Assembly (NCBI GenBank): GCA_951812925.1
Contig: OX638370.1
Coordinates: forward strand, 30,123,964 to 30,187,963
From: Calliopum simillimum
Taxonomy: Eukaryota > Arthropoda > Insecta > Diptera > Lauxaniidae
DNA: 64,000 nt
Reading direction: 5' to 3'
The notes below the pieces were generated by a model, which made no database searches, was not told the DNA's origin, and worked only from the letters and a program-made list of their open reading frames with translations. This document shows positions 56,046 through 64,000 of the stretch, piece by piece (within the stretch, counting starts at the first letter, position 1; each line of letters begins with the position of its first letter). The translations under genes and the position numbers were made by a program.

Positions 56046-57035
56046 CATTCGGTCTTTAATCTATAATACTGCACTTAACAACATGAATAATGAGCTAAGT
56101 AAAGTGCACTTGTGGTCCTCTGACAATCATTTAACTCTGAACCTTACAAAAACCAAGGCAATGATAATCAATAGAAGTAGAAGCAATATAGTTCTACCTC
56201 CACTCATGTTAGACAACTCACCATTAAAATATGTTGATAGCCTAAAAAACCTAGGAATTTTCTTCAACAGCAACCTCAGCTGGAATCAACATATTAACAA
56301 CATTGTTGCAAAAACATATGGTGCCTTACAGGGTCTCAGTCCTGCGACCAAGTTTTTGTCATCTGAGGTGAAGTTGAAACTATTCAAATCATTTATTCTA
56401 CCCAACTTTTACTTTGGCTGCGAGTTATTTGCTGGTATGGATGGAGAGTCTCATAGAAGGCTTAATGTAGCGTATAATAGCTGTGCAAGGTTTATTTATA
56501 ATGTTGATAGAGGATCACACATCTCTGAATTGGCAAAACAAATAATGGGCTGCTCATTAAAAAATTTAATTAACTACCGCGCAGTATTGTTTTTGTCGAA
56601 AGTAATAAAAACTAAAGAGCCGGATTATCTTTTCGAAAAAATAGTTTTTGCCCGTGCTCAAAGGACTGCACAGCTAATAATGCCAAAACATAAATATTTA
56701 ATTACGTCCCGACAATTTTTTATTCACACTGTGTATCTGTGGAATTTTCTCCCCATCAATATTAAACGTGCAAACAATGAGGCCACTTTAAAGCATGAAC
56801 TTTTTAAGTATTATTCTGGCAATAACTAGTTCGACTTCCTCACTTTTTCTTTCTCAACTTACTCTTTACTTTTGTTTAGCAATTCTTTTGTTTTTTTTTC
56901 TTCTTTGAATTATAAATAATTATATATATCTAAGATTTTATAATGACATTTTATGTAGATACTGAATTATAAGTTATGAATAACCTTCTAAAGCATGTAC
57001 AAGTCTGAAAAGCTATAGCTTAATTGTGCACTGAA

Positions 57036-57070
<35 letters not shown>

Positions 57071-57072
57071 AA
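56046..57072 (+). mobile_element. CR1/jockey-type non-LTR retroposon, 5'-truncated
   Basis: It carries the last ~256 codons of an RT gene, a ~200-bp 3' UTR and a (TAAA)n tail at 57034-57072. It lies inside the Tc1 transposase gene in the opposite orientation. The tetranucleotide tail and 5' truncation are typical of target-primed retroposition. Confidence 0.85.
56083..56829 (+). CDS. Reverse transcriptase C-terminal part (partial ORF)
   Basis: The 248-residue open frame (continuing in frame a few codons upstream, YNTALNN) is the thumb and C-terminal domain of a non-LTR reverse transcriptase. Visible motifs are NHLTLNLTKTKAMII, LKNLGIFFNSNLSWNQHI, FILPNFYFGCELFAG, RLNVAYNSCARFIYNV and the terminal ITSRQFFIHTVYLWNFLP. 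The catalytic YADD lies upstream and is lost by truncation. The frame is unbroken, so the insertion is younger than the Tc1 it sits in. It is closest by eye to CR1/L2/jockey-group elements. It is not a functional protein. Confidence 0.85.
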   Translation: MNNELSKVHLWSSDNHLTLNLTKTKAMIINRSRSNIVLPPLMLDNSPLKYVDSLKNLGIFFNSNLSWNQHINNIVAKTYGALQGLSPATKFLSSEVKLKLFKSFILPNFYFGCELFAGMDGESHRRLNVAYNSCARFIYNVDRGSHISELAKQIMGCSLKNLINYRAVLFLSKVIKTKEPDYLFEKIVFARAQRTAQLIMPKHKYLITSRQFFIHTVYLWNFLPINIKRANNEATLKHELFKYYSGNN

Positions 57073-58002
57073 ACTTCAGTCGCCGAAAATTAACCCCATA
57101 CCATGATATCATATTACCATGTTTAACTTGCTTCCTAGTCTATCTGGTTTCAAATGCTGCATTCTAAGGTCATTTAACAAACAATCTACAACCAGAACCA
57201 AACAAATAGATTTGAGTTTTGTCAAACCACAGGAAATTTTAACAGTTTTGATGAAACTTGAGCCTGGTGGCAAAATTAATTATCTGGGATATGTTCTTTT
57301 GGCTTACACATTTTACTTTTCTTGCACTTCTGCCGTACAACCCTGCTTCTCGAAGCTTGTTTCGTACAATGTGGCTTGTAACAGGAGCTAGCTTGAGGTA
57401 AGTGGTCAAAAAAAATGCATTTTTTTTTTTTTTTTTTTTTAATGCCACACAAGAATGTTTTCAAACTGCCTTGAAGTTTGGCGCTTTTTTTCTTTTTCCG
57501 GAACTGATTTCAAAGCTTTAAAGATCATGGCGTTAGAGCAATTCATTATAGCCGCAATTTACTTTATGGTTTTACCCGCTACCCTTAGATTCTTTATTAT
57601 TTTCTCACGTTCTTCAGAAAAGTAGACTCCTCGACCCATTTCGCGTAAGTTTCGCTTTAATCTATCAAATTGCACAGGCAAATACTTAATATTTTTTACT
57701 ACAATTAATAATACATAACTTACCACTTTTAAATCAACAATTAGCTCTATAACAGGTACCAAGCACTTAAAACCATGCTTTGTCCCTATTATTTTTTCCA
57801 GTCCCAAAACGAAGTGTGAACAATTCTTATAGTTTTTTTTCGAAATGGCAATATTTGCTAATAAAACGGGATTGTTGTTTTGAAGTCCCGTTGTATTACG
57901 TAACTTTATTGTGGATTCTACCAAAAACTGTCTGCAAAGAAAAATATTATTTCTGCTTGAGTTATAATGAGATGTGTGTCCCTAATATTTTTTCTAACAC
58001 TG

Positions 58003-58130
58003 TATCTCTGAAACGGCTCGATGAAAAACATGGAAAAAATCTTGAATGCTAACCTCAACTAGTACTTGAAACAAAAAAGTGATGCAAAACTCAAATGCTA
58101 TCCGAAACGATGTGTGATGCCCCTTGTACA
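58003..58130 (+). repeat. Right part of the repeat split by Tc1
   Basis: Resumes the match to 36413-36560 (GAATGCTAACCTCAACTAGT, GTGATGCAAAA, AATGCTATCCGA). Confidence 0.7.
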
Positions 58131-59584
58131 AAAATAAAAATTTTAAGTCGATCATGCACTTTTAGCATCTTGAAAACGTTCCTTTCAACATATATGGATA
58201 CGAGCGAATGTTTATTTTCAGTATTTATATTTTTCATTATCCTTCAACAATGCTTTTAATTAATATTGTGCACTCTGTGTGTCCTCTGTTTGCATGTAGG
58301 TGGGCGCATCCTTTTAACATTTATCATTGAATCACATGAACCTTTGCGTGTGACAATCAGTGAATTTATGTAGCTTTTTAATTTATATTTCTCGAATAAC
58401 TTGAGACAGCATTTTTCTTTTATTATTTATTTATACAACGTTGCAGCAGTAACAGCTGCTCAAATATTGCAACCTTTTAAAGAGCACAACCTACGTGAAG
58501 CGTGCAACATTTCAATGTGCGTAATTTTCCAATTTTCACCTTTTTGTTTGACTTGTGATATTTATTTTCACTTTTTTTGTATAACTTTTTTTAATTTTCC
58601 GCAACAATCCAGTCACGTTCTAATTTATTGTGGTCACTGTTTGATAACTTGTTCAAGACATTTCAAGAGTACCAATAAGTCCTTTCATCAAATGCTATCA
58701 TATTGCAGCCTTAGACCTTGCCAATGTATTTGTTTATATAAAAATGTGCACTCTCCCGTAAGTGTCCTTTTCAGCCGTCAGAAAAGAATATAAAAATCCC
58801 TTTTTTTTCTGAAACTGAAATTATTTTTAATCCTCATTCCACGAAGTGTCAACACTCTGTTGCATTATCGCAATAGTTGCAGTTGTGTCTGACAACAACA
58901 GAGCAAAATGAAGAGATAAACATTCCAAGCAACATTGTGATCGACGACGATTGGTAGCTGCTATCCTTTGGAAGAGGCACATCGTAAAAGTTGTACACAA
59001 TGTTAATTTTAAATCCAATTTCAAGGAATTTCCATTGCGTAAATAAACGTCAAGTGTTGTTCGCAATAACTGACGTTTATCCCCATTGGTGTCTTTGTGT
59101 CTTAAAGTGTAAAGGCAGTGCTGGTTCTGATAAGTGACAGAATGCGAACAATTTACTTGATTCGTTCTAACAAAAAATGTCAATGAATTTTAAGAATGCA
59201 CTGACTTAGAATTTTATTTAGAAATTTATATTTTAGTTAAAGGTCCTAAAAAGAATAAAAAAATATCAATTGGGGCAAAAGTAATGTGATGTGCCATAAT
59301 TTGGCATCAAATATGACTGCGGATTGGCAGATCGGGAGTGAATTTATTTTTTGTAGGCTGAATTGGTCAACGAAATAATGGGGGTTATCCCAGACTACCG
59401 TGCATTCTCCATTGCAGTCTAAGAAGAAGTCCCCTGGAATATTCGTTCACAATAACCCCCAATATGTAATTCGATTGAAAAAAAATTATATTGCATAGTT
59501 TTATGGGTTGAATTTAATTTCCGGTTTTCATTTGCTGTACCTTGTTTAACGTCAACAAATTGAGGAAACTTTACGGAGATAAAT
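58131..59584. other. Gene-free stretch
   Basis: 58240-59200 is less AT-rich and looks unique, with overlapping frames on both strands (58401-58793 +, 58827-59183 -). I recognise no domain or exon signal that would support a gene. Confidence 0.4.
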
Positions 59585-59660
59585 CGCGACCTTAGAACAA
59601 CAAGGTTCTATCTGCTACACATTTTGTATGTAGTTAGAACCTTGTTGTTCTAAGGTCGCG
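59585..59660. repeat. Perfect 26-bp hairpin
   Basis: CGCGACCTTAGAACAACAAG continuing GTTCTA at 59585-59610 is the exact inverse of 59635-59660, with a 24-nt loop that itself contains CTACA...TGTAG. Confidence 0.9.
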
Positions 59661-60108
59661 AAATGTTATGATTTTTTACGGACTTTAATTTTATGAGGTG
59701 TCTTTGGTAACTTGGGGTACTAGAAACTGAAATAATGTGTACAACTAGTCGAAAAAAATTTCTCAGAAAAATAACCTGTATAGATGAAATGTAGCGCACA
59801 TAGGAACATTTACAACGATGTAATACACTTGGCGATCGAACGTCAAGAAGCGGAGCTTTACAAAAAAGTTAAACATGAAGGTTTTTATTTAGAGATCGAA
59901 AAAAAAAATTTTTGTTTTTCCTGAAAAATCGTTTCCGATAAGCTTTCAAAATGGGTGAATTGCATAGAAGTTTTTTTTTTGTGATACTATCTAGTGAACA
60001 ACCCATAGTTAATTTCAGAAAGGCTTCTTAATTAGTTGTTTTAGTATAAGGTACATAAGTTTTGTGAGCGATGCCACCCCTTTTTTTCAAGTTATCTGAG
60101 CTTAATGG
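59661..60108. other. Gene-free stretch
   Basis: No supportable feature up to the RTE tail. Confidence 0.4.
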
Positions 60109-62890
60109 CATGTATGTATGTACGTGTTCTCCTTTAACTCCTAGGAGAAGCATAGGGCCAATATAAAACGTCTCCATTTGTTCCGATCCCTTGCGATGAC
60201 TTTGATCTCTTGCCATGATTTTCCCGATTCTTGGATTTCCTTTCCCAGCGACCTTTTCCAGTTTGTTTTAGGTCTACCACGTCCTACTGCCTTGTGGATT
60301 CCACTCAAGAGTCTGGCGACAAACTTCGCTAAGTGGTTTCCGGAGGGTGAGCACAATCCATCTCCACTTGCGCAGCTTAACATCGTTTGCTATAGCCCTC
60401 TGATTGCATTTTTGATGTAGCTCAGCATTTAATGCAGTGCTAGGCCACCAAACCTTTAGTATACATCTTAAGCATTTGTTGACGAATACTTGCAGCTTGT
60501 TCGTTAGTGGTTCAGTAACAAGCCATGTTTCGCACCCATATAGCAAAACCGATTTCACATTCGAATCAAAAATGCGACTCTCGTTTTAGTGGATATAACG
60601 AATGAAGACCGTATTTTCTTCAGTTGCGCAAACGCGCCTTTTGTTTTTTGCTATTCTTGAGTTGATATCCTCTTTTGCTCCACCAACCATGGAGATAATG
60701 CTGCCTAAATACGTGAAGCTATCGACGTTTTCAATATCATCACTGCCAGCTCACGGCGTGCTTGAACCAAGTTTAAATAAAAGTTTCTTGCATATGAGTT
60801 TTTCGACTGAATTATGTTACGTAATAACTTCACGAATCAAATGATCCCAAAATTAAAAAAATCGAATGGGCCCTTTTTGAAATAAGGAGCCTTAAACAAT
60901 AACTATAAAAAGTTAATACAACACAAAATTAAAAATATTTGTAACATTTTCAAACTATTTTTTCTAAACTAATTTGAGGTCGCTGAACACGAAAAACGCA
61001 TTTATTTTTTTTTCCTTGGGGTCGTTCCCAAGATATTCGATAATTTATAATTTCGAGGTTATAGCTTCATATACATCAATATATTTCTATGACGCCAAGT
61101 CCGATCAATTTTATTTGTCCACGCTTACAAAGAATGATAAACGGCGCTTCTAACAAGTATACCAATTATTATGCTCCAAACAAAATTGACCGAGTTAAAG
61201 CAGGAAAAGGCTTGATATTTCAAAATTTTTTTAAATTTTTCACATCAACTTCAAATGAAACACTTTGTTTTTGGCATATATTTTTTTTTAAATAATTATT
61301 TTTAGAAATGTTATTTAATGGCGCATATAATTGCAAACATTTTAAGCCTATGTTGAGCAAAATCGAATGAAATTTCCAAAATATATTAAGGTTTTAGTGC
61401 AATAGAGAAATTTCGATTTCTTTTGAAAATTAATATTTTTGATACAATCCGCAATGTTCTTCTACAGAGAATGATTAGAAGTTACTTAAATCATCTTTAA
61501 AGTGTTCAATAAGTGTAGGGTGTCCTATTTGGAGGCTGAAAAATTGGATCTGTTGACTCATGCCGAACATTTCGAAAATTCTCACATCTTCCTTATTGCA
61601 CTAAAGCCTTTATATCTCTTGGAAATTTCATTCGATTTTGCTCAACATAGGCTTAAAATGTTTGCTTTTATATGCGCCATTAAATAACATTTCTAAAAAT
61701 AATTATTTAAAAAAAAATATGTGCCAAAAACAAAGTGTTTCATTTGAAGTTATGTGAAAAATTTAAAAAATTTTTGAAATATCAAGCTTTTTCCTGCTTT
61801 AACTCCGTCAATTTTGTTTGGAGCATAATTATTGGTATACTTGTTAGAAGCGCCGTTAATCACTCTTTGTAAGCGTGGAAAAATAAAATTGATCGGACTT
61901 GGCGTCATAGAAATATATTGATGTATATGAAGCTATAACCTCGAAATTATAAATTATCGAATATCTTGGGAACGACCCCAAGGAAAAAAAAAATAAATGC
62001 GTTTTTCGTGTTCAGCGACCTCAAATTAGTTTAGAAAAAATAGTTTGAAAATGTTACAAATATTTTTAATTTTGTGTTGTATTAACTTTTTATAGTTATT
62101 GCTTAAGGCTCCTTATTTCAAAAAGGGCCCATTCGATTTTTTTAATTTTGGGATCATTTGATTCGTGAAGTTATTACGTAACATAATTCAGTCAAAGAAC
62201 TCATATGCAAGAAACTTTTATTTAAACTTGGTTCAAGCACGACGTGAGCTTTAAACGTGATGTCATTTCTGTTTGCGTTCAGCTTCATGATTTTATCCTT
62301 GGATGCGTTGATTTTTAGGCCGGCCTTCGGCGATTCCAAGACAAGGTCTTCAATCTTGCTTTGCATATCTGAATGTTTGGACAATAGATGGCAAATGTCA
62401 TCAGCGTAGTCGAGATCTTCTAGATGTTCGGCAAAGTTCCATTGGATACCCCTTTTGGCCTTATTAAGAGCTTTATCTAGGATATCGTCAAGAGCGATAA
62501 GGAAGAGAGATGGTGATAGTAAACAACAACCCGTTGTGTAACACACTGCATTTAAAGCCTTCATATTGTGCACGTACTAAGTTTATGGCCTTTGCGGCAG
62601 TACCTCTTCGTTGCAGTGAGACCCAAATGTTTTCTCGGGAGACACTGTCGAAGGCAGTGCTATAGTCTACGAAGACAAGTTGAAGTGCAGCACGCCACTC
62701 GCATGATTGTTCGACAATTATTCTGAGGGTGTTGATTTGATCCACGCTTGATCAGTTTGGCCTGAATCCTGCTTGTTGCCTTCGGATGGCCGAATCAAGT
62801 TTTTTGCTTACCCTGTTTAGAAGCACTTTTGTCAGTTCTTTTGATGGTATTGAGGGCAAAGTTATTCCTCTATAATGACATACCACTTAT
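60109..62890 (-). pseudogene. RTE-type retrotransposon, 5'-truncated and interrupted
   Basis: Minus-strand RT gene of an RTE-like element, which copies its RNA into DNA at a nicked target. From about 62890: YRGITLPSIPS-like start, TDQINTLRIIVEQS-like block, FVDYSTAFDSVSRENIW (catalytic Asp), LHNG, and DLDYADDICHLLS (YADD catalytic pair). Next comes AGLKINASKDKIMKLNANRN, then a 1.5-kb insertion at 60752-62246. DIENVDSFTYLGSIIS, SVLLYGCETWLV, WNPQGSR and ALCFS follow, ending in a (CATA)n tail at 60109. Stops and shifts are present (for example near 62560 and around 60540-60600). It overlaps the shorter copy at 766-1289 in its last ~520 bases. Confidence 0.88.
60752..62246. mobile_element. 1.5-kb near-perfect palindromic element
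   Basis: The left arm 60752-61406 and right arm 61594-62246 are inverted copies over about 655 bp with very few differences. The ends are CACG(G/T)CGTGCTTGAACCAAG. The element is flanked by AGCT on both sides (60748-60751 and 62247-62250), a possible 4-bp duplication, although AGCT is itself palindromic. The loop is ~187 bp. No transposase motif is readable. It sits inside the RTE gene between TFKAH and the DIENVDSF block, and its removal restores the order. Confidence 0.88.
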
Positions 62891-63354
62891 AAATCCTGGC
62901 TATAGAAATTAATAACTCCTAAGCTGTCATGAGTTCATTGAAGCCTTTTTAGAGTAATATTGAATCAAATTGTTCTAATTGTTAAAAAGGTGGGCGTGGC
63001 ACTACTGCAACCAATCCTATTACCAATCTTTATCGAAATAACTTATAAAGTTTGCGAAATTGTCCAGATGAATTTTAAAATGTCCGCACAATTTTAGAAA
63101 AAATACCTTTAATAAGAAACTATAGAAATAAGGTTTAAAATTACTAGTTGCCCTGGGAGCGACTTCATTCGCCCGTTTCCGATACCCATTAAAAATGTGT
63201 CCATCTCTTTCAAACAGTCTCAGAATATTGTTTTTTTTTTTTTCGTTCTGTTTAACATTTTTCCAGCGGATATTGTTCGTCCCGGTGCCAAAATTTTTTA
63301 TTATCCCAGGCAAAGCTGCGGGAACTTCATATTAGAGTTTGCCCTGGATTCACA
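62891..63354. other. Gene-free stretch
   Basis: No supportable feature. Confidence 0.4.
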
Positions 63355-63700
63355 ACTGATAACACTAGTTTACAAATAAATTAATTTTTTCTGTGATCTG
63401 AGTGCCTATAAAATTCTTATGTGAAATTACTCTCTGATTTTCTGTTTTTGAAGGGGGTGAAAAAGATGATCTCATTTGATTACAGATATCTCGTAAACGT
63501 CTTACAAATTAAGATGGTTTTACTGGTTTACGAGATATCATCTTTCCCCCCCCTTGAAAAACAAGAAAGGGGGGTTTTTCTCGAAAACGTATCCGTAGAA
63601 AAAAAATAAAAATTATTTTCGCAATGAGAGAGTCATTTTACATAAGAATTTTATAGTGGCAATCAGAACACATTTTTGCTGTAAACTAGTGTAACATGTC
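63355..63700. repeat. Foldback repeat
   Basis: Imperfect arms of about 170 bp: ACACTAGTTTACA, CTATAAAATTCTTATGT, ACTCTCT, AAAGATGAT and ATATCTCGTAAAC occur in mirrored order on both sides of about 63515. Confidence 0.75.
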
Positions 63701-64000
63701 TTTGAAAGTAAAAAATCATGCAAATCGGATAACTGATTATCGAATTTTTCAAGAACTTGGACTGAGCCGAAAGTATTTCGAAATAAGATGTATCCTTACG
63801 CCTTGCCATGCAAAATATCTATGAAAAAAAAAAATAAACCATTCAAATCGGACAAATGGTTCTCGAGTTATGGAGATACAGGCAGACAGACGTTGTATTT
63901 CATATAGTAGTATGGAGTAACTATGATATGATGTTTAAATACGCTTTAGGTAAAACAACTGCATATATCGTTATATAAAAATAGCAGCAAATTCTAAGTA
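63701..64000. other. Gene-free end of the window
   Basis: Contains GGCAGACAGACG-type short motifs common in fly repeats; no gene is seen. Confidence 0.35.

Larger units (their letters stand above)
55691..57639 (-). pseudogene. Tc1 transposase, disrupted
   Basis: Read on the minus strand from the ATG at 57639: MGRGVYFSEEREKIIKNLRV (N-terminal helix-turn-helix), MNCSNAMIFKALKSV, KLREAGLYGRSARKV, and FDKTQIYLFGSGCRLFV, where WSDE-type Asp/Glu residues are normal. VKHGNMISWYGV follows, then the insert, then RMYAASYVNIIYTVMRPYL, HGNDPKYSSKLVK and MDWPSQSLDFNPIKHVWG, ending in TKYELVKF. These are the Tc1 DDE blocks in order. There are several stops and shifts, and an insertion of a non-LTR element between VNFRRLKF and RMYAAS. 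Certainly dead. Confidence 0.87.
55506..58002 (-). mobile_element. Tc1-type transposon, interrupted
   Basis: Inverted ends (C/T)AGTGTT(G/A)GAAAAAATA...AGGGACA lie next to TA at 55504-55505 and 58003-58004. Removing a CR1/jockey-type insert (about 56046-57072) leaves an element of about 1.5 kb, the usual Tc1 size. A related repeat without the element exists at 36300-36570, which confirms both borders. Confidence 0.88.

Noticed and set aside
58401..59183. Two frames of 118-130 codons in less AT-rich sequence
   Set aside because: Cys/Phe-rich and low-complexity translation, with no splice or domain support. Kept only as unique-looking sequence.

Overview
The window looks like AT-rich, intron- and transposon-dominated nuclear DNA of a higher fly (Diptera: Brachycera). 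The only host gene I can support is on the minus strand at 10.8-15.2 kb. It encodes the neuropeptide-like precursor 1 (Nplp1) homologue, a secreted prohormone cut at KR sites into peptides closely related to the Drosophila MTYamide, IPNamide, NAP and VQQ peptides. Three coding exons are placed by good splice sites and keep one reading frame. The signal-peptide exon is not firmly found, so the gene is 5'-incomplete here. Everything at higher coordinates may be its upstream intron or its 5' flank.

The rest is layered mobile DNA. 0.5-2.2 kb: a long-terminal-inverted-repeat element holding an RTE retrotransposon 3' fragment. 2.9-3.8 kb: a repeat family seen again at 17.5, 30.2 and 42.1 kb. 5.5-6.8 kb: a mariner with dead DD34D transposase, next to a FLYWCH/MULE transposase remnant. 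8.1-9.0 and 13.6 kb: TTAA-flanked piggyBac-like elements, the second inside a dead RT gene. 9.3-9.8 kb: a foldback. 16.9 kb: a TA-flanked MITE. 18.4-23.1 kb: a complete-looking but internally deleted BEL/Pao LTR element with an intact 670-codon fused ORF. 27.8 kb: a pentanucleotide array. 32.1, 37.9, 42.3 and 12.4 kb: hAT-type elements with perfect 8-bp target duplications. 39.4-40.7 kb: a ~50-bp minisatellite. 44.9 and 50.2 kb: two blocks of a ~180-bp unit. 53.5 kb: a TA-flanked element with GC-rich inverted ends. 55.5-58.0 kb: a dead Tc1 split by a CR1/jockey-type retroposon. 60.1-62.9 kb: a longer RTE copy split by a 1.5-kb near-perfect palindrome.

Nesting gives relative ages: mariner sits next to the truncated MULE; the hAT derivative is inside the interspersed repeat; CR1 is inside Tc1, which is inside an older repeat whose unoccupied copy is at 36.3 kb; the palindrome is inside RTE. 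Apart from Nplp1, no set of genes here works together. I see no operon, CRISPR array or defence-like system. The items most worth following are the fused BEL ORF, the hAT derivative that kept its first and last transposase exons, the palindrome in RTE, and the divergent Nplp1 peptides. All similarity calls are from reading the sequence; no search was run.
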